A stretch of DNA of 55,762 nucleotides. Origin: an uncultured Oscillospiraceae bacterium (GTDB taxonomy: Bacteria; Bacillota; Clostridia; Oscillospirales; Oscillospiraceae). Position 1 is the first letter of the stretch. Each line of letters starts with the position of its first letter. Under the pieces are notes generated by a model. That model worked only from the letters and a program-made list of their open reading frames with translations. It was not told the DNA's origin and ran no database searches. Positions 24,159 through 32,183 of the stretch are shown piece after piece. Both the position numbers and the translations under genes were made by a program. The DNA lies in contig CANQHN010000019.1 of NCBI GenBank assembly GCA_947623745.1, positions 1 through 55,762 on the forward strand. The letters run 5' to 3'.

Positions 24159-27100
24159 ATGGAATATCGGGATTATCAGACGCCGATCCCACAGGACCGG
24201 CGCAAGGAGCTAAACGAAAAGATCATATACCTGATCGACAGCGACCGTGCGGGAGCCTACGGCATCACCCGGGAGGATATCTTCAACGCCTATACCGGTA
24301 TTGGCGGCCTGCACGGCTTGGAGCGGGACGATTTCAGCAACTACCATGAGTACAGTGAACACAAGAAACGTTTTGAAAACGGGCAGTTTTTCACCCCTGC
24401 AAGGCTCTGTGAGCTGGTCATGACCAGCCTGCGGCTCTCGGAACACGACCTGATTGCTGATCTGACCTGCGGCATGGGGAACTTCTTCAACTATGCGCCT
24501 GTCCAGGCCAATACGTATGGCTGTGAGCTGGATGTGAACGCCTACAAGGTGGCCAAGTATCTGTACCCGGAGGCAAATCTGGAGCTGGGCGATGTGCGCA
24601 CCTACCAGCCCGAGGTGCGCTTCGACCACATTGTGGGGAATCCGCCCTTTAACCTCCGATGGTGGGTCAGGGACGGGGAGGAGATCCTATCTCAGCTGTA
24701 CTACTGCTATAAGGCGGCGGAACTGCTGAAGCCTCTTGGTGTCCTGGCCCTGGTGGTCCCCCAGTCTTTTCTGGCGGACGATTTTTCCGACAAGGCCATG
24801 ATTCGTGAGATGGAGAAGCGGTTTCGGTTCCTCGGCCAGATGGCCCTGCCGAAAGACTCCTTTGCATCCCTGGGCGTCAAGGATATGCCCACCAAGCTGC
24901 AATTCTGGCAGAGAAGAAGCGAAACGGACGGGAAGGCCGGCTGGCGATACACCAAGGAATATCTTGCGCCCATACCTTCCGGGTTTGACATGGCAGAGAC
25001 GGCCCAGCGGATTTACGAATCGGTCCTTGCGCTGCCAAAAGCTGACCTGGAGCAGAACAAGTCCCACGTCATTCTGGAGCTGGCCCGGGAGCACAGCGCG
25101 TCCAAAGAGTTTTCCTATGAGACGCAGAAGCTGCTCTATCAGATCAAGGCACATCCGGCAACCAGAAAGAATTACGCGAAATGCTGCGAATACCTGCACC
25201 GATACTACACGCAGAGAAAACCGGACGAAATGGACATCAAAGAGTGGGACCGGGTGAAGCTGACTGAGGCCAAAGTGTTCTCCTATCTGCGCCGGGCGCT
25301 CCGCCAGCAGAACAAGAAGCCGGAGCGGGATGTAGTGGCCCTTGTGAAGCGGAACGACACTTTTGTCTACAAGGCGTACAGCGCCAAAATGCGCCGCACA
25401 CTCACCGGGGATATGGAGGCGCCCGTCCCCGTTTTCCAGGCCGTTCTGGACAATGAGCCAGAGCGGTTTCCCGGCTTTGAACGCCTGCTGCGCAGGAAGC
25501 GCCGGGAGTATGAGAATCAGAGCCAGGTGTTCAACGACATGGGGGAAGATGCTGAAATCGGCGGCTGGCTGAGTGAGTTCCGGCTGTGGGATTCTGAAAA
25601 TGAAGAGTATATCTATCTCAACGACACGCAGCGGCACGACGTCAACCTGATGCTCCAAAAGCGGTATGGAATGCTCCAATGGGAACAGGGCAGCGGGAAG
25701 ACGCTGGCCGCCATCGCCATGGGCATGTATCGGATGCAGCGGCAGAACATACACTCCACCTGGGTGGTATCTTCGGCCATTTCCATCCGCAACAACTGGG
25801 ACGTGGTACTGAGCAGCTATGGCCTGTCCTATGTGTTCGTAGAACGGCTGGAGGACCTGGCGCGGATCAAGCCCGGCGATTTCGTTCTGGTGACCCTGAA
25901 CAAGCTTTGTCTGATCCAGCGGCACATCAAGAGATGGGTCAAACGGCACAAGCAGAATATCATGCTGGCCCTGGATGAAAGCGATGAGATCTCCAATCCC
26001 TACTCCAAGCGGGCCAAGAGCGTTCTTTCCTGCTTCCGGCGCTGCCGGATGAAGCTGCTGACCACGGGCACCAGCACCCGCAACAATATCTCGGAGTTTG
26101 CACCCCAGCTGGAGCTGCTCTACAACAACTCCATCAACATGATTACCTGGTGCCATTATGTGTACTCATACAGCAAGGACTCTGACGGGTTGGACTACGA
26201 TACGAACCGTTGGTATGGGCGTCCCATTCCCGCTTATAAACGGGGCTATTCGCTGTTCTCCGCCTGCCACCTGCCGGAAAAGCCCACGGTGTTCGGCCTG
26301 GGTGAGCGTACCCAGGACATTTATAACGCCGATGAGCTGAATGACATTTTGGGCAAGACGGTCATTACCCGCACCTTTGAGGAGGTCACCGGCAAGGACA
26401 TCCGGCGCATCCATCAGGTGCCCCTGCCCTTCACGCCCGAGGAGCGGGAGGTCTACGACATTGTGATGAAAGAGTTTGGGCGGGTGCAGCGCGAATACTT
26501 TGCCTCCACCGGCAACTCCAGGAAAGACGCCATGCTGAAGCTGATGCAGCAGATCATGCTGCTGCTTCGGGTGGCGGCCGCCCCCAACACGCTGCGGGAA
26601 TATGAGGGCGATACGCCCCTCAAAATCTTGACGGCGGTAGAGATGGCGGCCCAGTGGGAGAATGAGATCATCGCCATCGGTGTGCGACACCAAAATGTAC
26701 TGGAAGCCTATGCGTCCGCGTTCCGCGAATATCTCCCTGACCGTCCACTGTTTACCGTCACCGGCTCCACCAGGACCTTTGCCCAGCGCCGGGCTCTCCG
26801 GAAAACCCTGAAGGAGAGCGGGAACGGTATCCTGCTCTGCACCCAGCAGAGCCTCCCCTCCAGCGTGAATTTCGAGTATGTCAACAAAGTTCTGATCCCG
26901 GAGATGCACTACAACAACTCCGGAATGAGCCAGTTTTATATGCGGTTCATTCGTTACACGTCAACGGAGTACAAGGATATCTACTTCCTGAACTACACCG
27001 GCAGCCTGGAATCCAACCTCCTGCAGATGGTGATGACGAAGGAGAAGATCAACCTGTTTATGAAGGGCCAGGACACCGACCTGGATGAGATCTATGAGAA

Positions 27101-27200
27101 ATTCGGTGTAGACTACAATCTTTTGGCCCTGTTGATGCGCCGGGAGGAGGACGATGAAGGCCGTTTCCAAATCCGCTGGGGAGAACAGAAAATTGCCTGA
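24159..27200 (+). CDS. DNA adenine methylase fused to SNF2-type helicase
   Basis: 1013 residues; ATG 24159 has AGGAGG 6 bases upstream. The N-terminal part is an N6-adenine methyltransferase: QFFTPARL, motif I DLTCGMGNFF (101-110) and motif IV NPPF (161-164). The C-terminal part is a superfamily 2 helicase: EQGSGKT Walker A (about 508-514), DESD box (about 605), and helicase C-terminal motifs near 920-960 (NNSGMSQFYMRFIRY). Such fusions occur in phages and plasmids (P1 DarB is an example with antirestriction activity) and in restriction-like defence. No separate nuclease or specificity gene is visible, so protection of the element's own DNA seems more likely than restriction. Last gene of the plus arm, followed by a terminator. 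Confidence 0.85.
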   Translation: MEYRDYQTPIPQDRRKELNEKIIYLIDSDRAGAYGITREDIFNAYTGIGGLHGLERDDFSNYHEYSEHKKRFENGQFFTPARLCELVMTSLRLSEHDLIADLTCGMGNFFNYAPVQANTYGCELDVNAYKVAKYLYPEANLELGDVRTYQPEVRFDHIVGNPPFNLRWWVRDGEEILSQLYYCYKAAELLKPLGVLALVVPQSFLADDFSDKAMIREMEKRFRFLGQMALPKDSFASLGVKDMPTKLQFWQRRSETDGKAGWRYTKEYLAPIPSGFDMAETAQRIYESVLALPKADLEQNKSHVILELAREHSASKEFSYETQKLLYQIKAHPATRKNYAKCCEYLHRYYTQRKPDEMDIKEWDRVKLTEAKVFSYLRRALRQQNKKPERDVVALVKRNDTFVYKAYSAKMRRTLTGDMEAPVPVFQAVLDNEPERFPGFERLLRRKRREYENQSQVFNDMGEDAEIGGWLSEFRLWDSENEEYIYLNDTQRHDVNLMLQKRYGMLQWEQGSGKTLAAIAMGMYRMQRQNIHSTWVVSSAISIRNNWDVVLSSYGLSYVFVERLEDLARIKPGDFVLVTLNKLCLIQRHIKRWVKRHKQNIMLALDESDEISNPYSKRAKSVLSCFRRCRMKLLTTGTSTRNNISEFAPQLELLYNNSINMITWCHYVYSYSKDSDGLDYDTNRWYGRPIPAYKRGYSLFSACHLPEKPTVFGLGERTQDIYNADELNDILGKTVITRTFEEVTGKDIRRIHQVPLPFTPEEREVYDIVMKEFGRVQREYFASTGNSRKDAMLKLMQQIMLLLRVAAAPNTLREYEGDTPLKILTAVEMAAQWENEIIAIGVRHQNVLEAYASAFREYLPDRPLFTVTGSTRTFAQRRALRKTLKESGNGILLCTQQSLPSSVNFEYVNKVLIPEMHYNNSGMSQFYMRFIRYTSTEYKDIYFLNYTGSLESNLLQMVMTKEKINLFMKGQDTDLDEIYEKFGVDYNLLALLMRREEDDEGRFQIRWGEQKIA

Positions 27201-27277
27201 ACCGATAACTGAATAACGATTTAGGCCAAATCGCTTTTGATAACACAAAGCTGCAACAAGCAAATCGTTTAGCGTCA

Positions 27278-27315
27278 AAACCGTGGAGGGCATCCATTGT
27301 CCTCCACGGTTTTTT
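27278..27315 (+). terminator. Terminator closing the plus-strand arm
   Basis: 12-bp stem AAACCGTGGAGG (27278-27289) with CCTCCACGGTTT (27301-27312) and a T tract to 27315. Confidence 0.85.
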
Positions 27316-27316
27316 A

Positions 27317-27356
27317 TGCTCTACCGCATGAATTATTTGTGCTCTACCGCATGAAT
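27317..27356. repeat. Two 17-bp direct repeats upstream of a promoter
   Basis: TGCTCTACCGCATGAAT occurs at 27317-27333 and 27340-27356, a 23-bp period (about two helical turns). They sit just upstream of the promoter at 27360 and may bind an activator or repressor, or the segregation protein encoded nearby. Confidence 0.65.
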
Positions 27357-27359
27357 ATC

Positions 27360-27388
27360 TTGTAAAATGCCATATCTCGTGGTAGAAT
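27360..27388 (+). promoter_or_regulatory. Promoter of the coiled-coil gene
   Basis: TTGTAA (27360-27365), 17-bp spacer, TAGAAT (27383-27388), 31 bp before the ATG at 27419. Confidence 0.6.
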
Positions 27389-27418
27389 GAATAACATCTT
27401 TTGAATGGAGGCCGGAAT

Positions 27419-27751
27419 ATGGCAGAAAATGAAGCGAAACGTGTGCGCCGCACCCCGGAGCAGTTGGCTTGGGCAATTGACGAGCAGATCAGCAAGTTGG
27501 AAGCTACAATCTCTGGGTATGAGGCAAAGAAGCAGGAGGTCGAGGCTGAATACGATAAGAAGATCGATGACGCCCGCGTCAGGATACAGCAGTTGAAGGA
27601 GAAGAAAGCGGCCATTCTCGCGCCAAAGCCTCCCCGCAAGCCCCGCATGACGAAGAAGCAGAAGATAGAGGCCATCGTGAAGAAGGCCCAAAAAGCTGGA
27701 AAGAGTGCCGAGGAGATCGCTGAGGCCCTGGGCATCGACATAGAAGAATAG
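27419..27751 (+). CDS. Small coiled-coil protein with basic tail
   Basis: 110 residues from ATG 27419 (GGAGG upstream). Residues about 16-65 form a coiled coil (EEQISKLEATISGYEAKKQEVEAEY-like heptads), followed by a Pro/Lys/Arg-rich linker and a short helix-turn-helix-like end (AGKSAEEIAEALGI). It has its own promoter, upstream direct repeats and a terminator, so it is a single-gene unit between the plus arm and the ParM/ParR genes. A DNA-binding or nucleoid-like role is plausible; no family recognised. Confidence 0.65.
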   Translation: MAENEAKRVRRTPEQLAWAIDEQISKLEATISGYEAKKQEVEAEYDKKIDDARVRIQQLKEKKAAILAPKPPRKPRMTKKQKIEAIVKKAQKAGKSAEEIAEALGIDIEE

Positions 27752-27753
27752 TC

Positions 27754-27797
27754 AAAAAAACGTGCGGCGCAGAGGTCCCTCTGTACCGCACGTTTTT
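27754..27797. terminator. Bidirectional terminator
   Basis: A tract 27754-27760, stem CGTGCGG (27761-27767) with CCGCACG (27786-27792), T tract 27793-27797. It serves the coiled-coil gene on plus and the ParR-like gene on minus. Confidence 0.85.
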
Positions 27798-27809
27798 ATG
27801 ACCGTTGCA

Positions 27810-28178
27810 TTATTTCCGGCGGAACGCTGCCAACGTATTTGCCATTGCCGCCAGGGTGCCGCTTGCAACCGCCGTCTCTTCTGATGGGGCGTCTGGTTCC
27901 ACGATATCCTCTGGTACGGGGTGGCTTTCCAATGTTCCCTGTGGGCCGTTGCGCAGGATATCCACTACCATCCGCCTGAGTGTTTCCATGTCCACCCCAG
28001 AAGGGCGAATACCTTGTTCAGATTCATCGGGATCTCCCGCATACGATAAGATGGCGCTGGTGAGAAACTGCGCCTTTCGCCGTCCCTGCTGTCGTAACAG
28101 CTCCGCCGCATCCCGCTGCCTGGGGTCCTCCATATTGAACTGGAGCGTGAAGCGGCCCGGGTGTTTCCGTTCATCCAT
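27810..28178 (-). CDS. parR: ParR-like segregation DNA-binding protein
   Basis: 122 residues from ATG 28178 (AGGTG 6 bases upstream); a GTG at 28187 overlapping the ParM stop is an alternative start. The N-terminus RFTLQFNMEDPRQRDAAELLRQQGRRKAQFLTSAIL resembles ParR proteins, which bind a centromere-like site as ribbon-helix-helix dimers and link it to ParM filaments. The C-terminus is acidic and flexible, as in ParR where it contacts ParM. Directly downstream of and coupled to the actin-like gene, which is the usual order. Confidence 0.75.
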   Translation of the reverse strand: MDERKHPGRFTLQFNMEDPRQRDAAELLRQQGRRKAQFLTSAILSYAGDPDESEQGIRPSGVDMETLRRMVVDILRNGPQGTLESHPVPEDIVEPDAPSEETAVASGTLAAMANTLAAFRRK

Positions 28179-28183
28179 GGCGC

Positions 28184-29098
28184 TCACCTGCCGCCACTGG
28201 ACAGCTTATACAGAAGCGCGTGCCCTTTGGCGTTGGCGCGGATATCCTCAATGAATACCGGCCGCGCCACCTTGCCAGACAGTTCGATTTCCTTTTTGAG
28301 TAGGATGGACCCGCCCCCGACGAACACAACGGGGCCGGCCCGCAGCTCCAACTGACGCTCCCGCATGGCGCTGAGCAGGTCGTTCACAAATTCCTTTGCA
28401 AGCTTTCGCACCATCGGAGCCACTGCCTCCAGGCCGTAGGTGGGCTGGCCCGTCAGGATCGCGTCAATCACATCCTCAGACAGGAGCAGATCCTGCTCCG
28501 CCCGGACCTTGGCGATGACCTTGTTGTAGAGCATGATAACTCCGTTTTCCAGGGAGTCGCAGACGGACAGGTCACCCTCACCCCGCTTGACCCGAAGATA
28601 GTCGGCGGTCATGCCCCCAATGTCCAGAATCAACGCCTGCGGCTCGGATGCCAGGCTCTGCATGATTGTCGCAGCGGCGGCATAGGACTGCGGAAAACAG
28701 GCCACATCGTCGATGGAGATGGAATAGGGTTTGCTCTTGTAGGTAAAGCTGACGACACCCCGCCCGGAGAAATAGCGGGTGAACGATTCGTACTGCGCTC
28801 CATAGTGCGCCGGCGGCAGGCCAACCGCCAGCTGTACACGGATGATACCGGGGTAATAGGCGCTTTGCGCTTCAACCTCCTTGGCGATCCCGAAGAGGGT
28901 CAGCAGAAAGAAACGGTCATCCTCCGTTTTGTCCCGGTGATAGGGAATGCGCTGGTCGGAGAGCTGATAGTATTTCCCCCGGTATTTCAGCACATCCTTC
29001 CCGTATGGTTGGACGTCGCTTTCAGCAAGGCCGGAGACGAAGGGCTCGAAGTGGACTCCCTTGCAGAGTCGGTTGCCATGATCGATTGCAATTAACAT
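28184..29098 (-). CDS. parM: ParM/StbA-like actin-type segregation ATPase
   Basis: 304 residues; ATG preceded by AGGAGG. The actin-fold nucleotide motifs are present: IAIDHGNRLCKG near 3-14 (phosphate 1), LILDIGGMTADYLRV near 155-169 (phosphate 2) and VVFVGGGSILLKK near 256-268 (adenosine). ParM filaments push plasmid copies apart with ParR. The pair implies a low-copy plasmid stage or a circular form of an integrative element. No obvious iterated centromere array is seen upstream; a candidate region is 29100-29240. Confidence 0.85.
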   Translation of the reverse strand: MLIAIDHGNRLCKGVHFEPFVSGLAESDVQPYGKDVLKYRGKYYQLSDQRIPYHRDKTEDDRFFLLTLFGIAKEVEAQSAYYPGIIRVQLAVGLPPAHYGAQYESFTRYFSGRGVVSFTYKSKPYSISIDDVACFPQSYAAAATIMQSLASEPQALILDIGGMTADYLRVKRGEGDLSVCDSLENGVIMLYNKVIAKVRAEQDLLLSEDVIDAILTGQPTYGLEAVAPMVRKLAKEFVNDLLSAMRERQLELRAGPVVFVGGGSILLKKEIELSGKVARPVFIEDIRANAKGHALLYKLSSGGR

Positions 29099-29160
29099 AG
29101 CGTGCGTACCTCCTATATCACTTTATACGGAAATAACACGCTATTTTTCAACAGATAAAT

Positions 29161-29195
29161 CAAAAAATCTCTGGGTTGTACCAGCCCAGAGATTT
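29161..29195 (-). terminator. Terminator between the 29243 gene and parM
   Basis: AATCTCTGGG pairs with CCCAGAGATT; on the minus strand the stem is followed by a T-rich tract (complement of 29162-29167). It isolates parM/parR from upstream minus-strand transcription. Confidence 0.7.
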
Positions 29196-29242
29196 CGATA
29201 TATGGTTTTAATAACGGACAGCGGCATGGCTGCTGGAGACAG

Positions 29243-29434
29243 CTAAGTATCATTTGTAAAATCAAGCCGTGTCAGTAATACGGCATCACCGTCAGGAGCA
29301 GGAAAAACTATCGCATCGCCAAGTGCGTACATCACTTCTGAATTCGCTTGTGTAAAGACTTTGACATTCCCATACTGCGCCCTGATTAGTTCGAGTTTTG
29401 AAATCAATTCCGTGATCCGCATACACTCGCTCAT
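29243..29434 (-). CDS. Small unknown protein
   Basis: 63 residues from ATG 29434 (GGGAGG 7 bases upstream). MRITELISKLELIRAQYGNVKVFTQ is a frequent opening of very small proteins of phages and plasmids; the rest ends DAVLLTRLDF. Function unknown. A 12-bp stem-loop (29459-29487) lies just upstream of its ribosome site. Confidence 0.6.
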   Translation of the reverse strand: MSECMRITELISKLELIRAQYGNVKVFTQANSEVMYALGDAIVFPAPDGDAVLLTRLDFTNDT

Positions 29435-29458
29435 ATGATAACCTCCCGCCAACATTTG

Positions 29459-29664
29459 TTTCTCCGGACCGAGCTGGTCCAGAGAAATCAGAGTTACTAT
29501 TTTATTTCGGACCGTCCCTGTCCTCGCATTTTACACAGAGCTGACACACGGCTCATTATAGAATATGGCGATATGCGCGTCAATTAGTATCTTCATTTGG
29601 CTGCTTCTCCAAACATTTGTATGATTTCATCGTTCTTTCTCTGGACCGGACTGGCCGGGAGAAA
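29459..29664. repeat. Two related stem-loops
   Basis: 29459-29487 and 29636-29664 are diverged copies of a 29-bp hairpin beginning TTTCTC and ending GAGAAA, each followed by TCAGAG. The first forms a 12-bp stem with a 5-base loop; the second has two mismatches. Between them, 29488-29635 shows no gene beyond a 16-codon frame that I do not claim. Confidence 0.55.
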
Positions 29665-29747
29665 TCAGAGACATTATCAAACAATTGCGGCTGCTGTCTG
29701 TTTTGTGATTCAGTCGGAATGATACAATTAACACCGCGGACAATGTA

Positions 29748-31109
29748 CTATTTCGGGGAGGCCTTTCGAATTTGAATGCCCAATTTGCAAAGTCTAGTAC
29801 GACATGCACTCTCGGAGCGGTTAGGAAGAAGATTGAAAACAGAAGAACCTTCTTGAGGATAACGATTTATCAGGATGGAATCTTCTTCGCTGGTCCAGCG
29901 GCTGTCATTCGCGTATAGTTTCAATTCTCTGGCTTTATTCCTGCAAGCGGACTTTGTCCTGCCGGGCAATAAGGAGACAACACCATTTCCCATTTTTGCA
30001 TAATTATCACGCAGGATTTCTACCTCGTCCGGGGTCCATTCCCCACGCTTCTTACACAGTTTCTGTTGTTGCGCCATAGTAATACAGGCTGAACGTGTAC
30101 GGTGGGGCAATAGTCTACAAACATCGTCGCCCATTGTCGGGTAGTTTTCAGCGAGAATCGCCAGTTCCTCATGCGACCAGTTTTTTCCTCTGCGTTGTTG
30201 CTTCTGACCGCTTCCTGAGAAGGACAGTTTTAATTGGCCAGCTTTTTTCTTACACGAAAGCGCCGTCCTTTCTGGAAGCATTTGCGCTACCCTTGGACCG
30301 AGTTGCGGATAATACTCTTTCAGAATCCGTAGTTCCTCCTCAGACCACCCTTTCCTATATCGGTCAAATGAGATGCCCAGCACAGCGGCTCTTGAAATAC
30401 AGGCGCTGCGCGACCTTCTCCCGAAAAAATACTTTGATACTTCAGCGCCCATTTGAGGATAATGCAGTTTCAACAGCTCATCTTCTTCCTGTGTCCACTC
30501 TTGAGAGGGAGCAGGGAGACCCATTGCCGCCGCTTTGCTGAGGATGTTATTTCGAGTCTTGTTCGGGAGAAAATCGCTGATATTGGGCCCAATCTTTGGA
30601 TAATAGTCTTTCAGAATAGAGAGTTCGTGTTCTGTCCACGGAACCGGCGCATGAGCAGTCAGGTGTAATTTGATTGCTTTTGTAACACAAGCTGACTCAG
30701 ATCGTTCCGGCAGAAGCAGCGCAACTTTACTGCCGATGACAGGGTAGTATCGTGTTATAAGGTCGACCTCCCACAGCATCCAGTCATCTGCTTTTTTCCG
30801 TTCTTTTTTGACAAGTGTGCGAAGCCCCAAATTGGTAGCTTTCCTTACGCAGTCTGTTTCAGACCTTAAAGGCAGTAGCTCCTCTGCCGCTTTTGCTCCA
30901 GCTGCCGGATATGTCTCTCTAAGGATTTGAATTTCTTCTTCTGACCATGTTCTGTCGTACCCGAAGCCTAGAAAGCGCGCTACCATATCGCACGAAGTCC
31001 AGTCATGGCCAGGAACGTGGAGGATCTTACCATGTTCGATATAGTGGTCAATAAATGTTTGCAACTCTGTAGTTGTAAACTCCGCGAGATAGGGTTTGGA
31101 TCTTTCCAT
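29748..31109 (-). CDS. Protein of eight tandem SANT/Myb-like repeats
   Basis: 453 residues from ATG 31109 (GAGGTG 6 bases upstream); the longer frame to 31331 lacks a ribosome site. After a 50-residue N-terminal part, eight repeats of about 45-55 residues each begin W(S/T)xxE, then xILxxxYPxxGxxVxxLLPxRSxxACxxKAxxLxL. This is the helical pattern of SANT/Myb or related helix-turn-helix units, which bind DNA in eukaryotic Myb and in some phage proteins. Linkers are short except between repeats 1-2 and 5-6. The array could contact a long DNA site or several sites. Transcribed divergently from the nuclease-RT pair with a 318-bp gap. Confidence 0.75.
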   Translation of the reverse strand: MERSKPYLAEFTTTELQTFIDHYIEHGKILHVPGHDWTSCDMVARFLGFGYDRTWSEEEIQILRETYPAAGAKAAEELLPLRSETDCVRKATNLGLRTLVKKERKKADDWMLWEVDLITRYYPVIGSKVALLLPERSESACVTKAIKLHLTAHAPVPWTEHELSILKDYYPKIGPNISDFLPNKTRNNILSKAAAMGLPAPSQEWTQEEDELLKLHYPQMGAEVSKYFFGRRSRSACISRAAVLGISFDRYRKGWSEEELRILKEYYPQLGPRVAQMLPERTALSCKKKAGQLKLSFSGSGQKQQRRGKNWSHEELAILAENYPTMGDDVCRLLPHRTRSACITMAQQQKLCKKRGEWTPDEVEILRDNYAKMGNGVVSLLPGRTKSACRNKARELKLYANDSRWTSEEDSILINRYPQEGSSVFNLLPNRSESACRTRLCKLGIQIRKASPK

Positions 31110-31388
31110 TATGACACCTCGCTTCTGTTCTGATCTGAAGCCAAAAGTTTCTTCAATATGTTCCGTCAACGCTTTTGTTGCAAAAGGCGGGGATGGTATG
31201 TGAAGGCCTTTTGTGATTATCAGAACAAATACTACATCCGAATGGCATCGGACTACGTTTTCCTTCTTATATATTTTAGCACATGATTTAGAATAATGAA
31301 ATATGTAAAATATGCGGGAACACTTGCTCAAACCACAATTTTGAAGGCAGGTAGGGCTTCATAAGTAAATTCGCGGCCTTGTGAAATT
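31110..31388. other. Divergent intergenic region
   Basis: Between the SANT-repeat gene and the nuclease-RT pair. Promoters for both directions are expected, but no convincing -35/-10 pair stands out. No retron-like msr-msd arrangement could be recognised. Confidence 0.35.
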
Positions 31389-31415
31389 CAAAGAAAACCA
31401 CTATGATTTTCTTTG
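31389..31415 (+). promoter_or_regulatory. Inverted repeat abutting the nuclease gene ribosome site
   Basis: CAAAGAAAA (31389-31397) and TTTTCTTTG (31407-31415) form a perfect 9-bp stem with a 9-base loop. The last G of the stem is the first G of the GGAGG ribosome site (31415-31419), so folding would tend to mask translation of the nuclease-RT genes, or the repeat may be an operator. Confidence 0.55.
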
Positions 31416-31427
31416 GAGGTGGACGAT

Positions 31428-32183
31428 ATGAAAGTCATATCATGGAATCTGAACGGCCTGCTGTCCAGTGTGAGGCATGGTGCAATGATTTCCCTGGAGG
31501 CTCTGGCGCCTGACGTGGTGTGTTTCCAGGAGATCCGCACAAAGCAAACCACGGAGGTATTGCCGGGCTATCATCAATTTTGGAACCCAAGCCAGCGGGA
31601 GGGATACTCAGGGACACTGACAATTTCAAAGCAGAAGCCGCTCCAAGTCATCTGGGGGTTGGGAAATGAGCGGCTGGATCAGGAGGGCCGAGTGCTCACG
31701 CTTGAGTTCCCAGCCTTTTTCATCGTCAACTGCTATGCGCCCAATTCGCAATCCAATCTGGTCAGGCACCAATTCCGCCTGGATTGGGATGCGGCTTTGC
31801 GCCGCTTCCTCTGCGAACTCATAGAGAAAAAACCGGTCGTAGCGTGCGGCGATTTCAATGTAGCCCGGCTGGACATTGATATCTACCCGCAAAATCTGCG
31901 GCAGTATTGGGCGTCGCAGGGATACGCATCAGATGAGAGATCCAACCTGGAAACACTGCTCGAATGTGGCTTCCATGACGCCTACAGAATCCTATATCCG
32001 GATGCTGAGGGCAGCTATACCTGGTGGAGCAACCGCAAAAAGAAGCGCAGTGAAAACCGTGGCTGGCGGCTGGACTATTTCCTGATCTCCGACAGACTGC
32101 TCCCCAAGCTGGTAGACGTGCGGCACCACGCTGACCTGCTCGGCTCCGATCACTGCCCGATTGAACTGGTGCTTGCCCTATGA
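31428..32183 (+). CDS. ExoIII/APE-like nuclease (EEP family)
   Basis: 251 residues from ATG 31428 (GGAGG upstream). All catalytic residues of exonuclease III are visible: Asn7 (WNLNG), Glu35 (FQEIRTK), Tyr103 (YAPNS), Asp142 and Asn144 (GDFNVA), Asp216 (RLDYFL) and the Asp241-His242 pair (SDHCP). ExoIII cleaves at abasic sites and digests 3' ends of duplex DNA, acting in base excision repair. Length is normal. The stop overlaps the start of a reverse transcriptase gene (ATGA, 32180-32183), so the two are translated together; an APE-type nuclease beside an RT is the arrangement of LINE-type retrotransposons. Shared function is inference. Confidence 0.85.
   Translation: MKVISWNLNGLLSSVRHGAMISLEALAPDVVCFQEIRTKQTTEVLPGYHQFWNPSQREGYSGTLTISKQKPLQVIWGLGNERLDQEGRVLTLEFPAFFIVNCYAPNSQSNLVRHQFRLDWDAALRRFLCELIEKKPVVACGDFNVARLDIDIYPQNLRQYWASQGYASDERSNLETLLECGFHDAYRILYPDAEGSYTWWSNRKKKRSENRGWRLDYFLISDRLLPKLVDVRHHADLLGSDHCPIELVLAL

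Noticed and set aside
31110-31388. Possible retron-type msr-msd RNA beside the reverse transcriptase
   Set aside because: No inverted repeats flanking a paired a1/a2 region and the RT is of group II type; no support for a retron.
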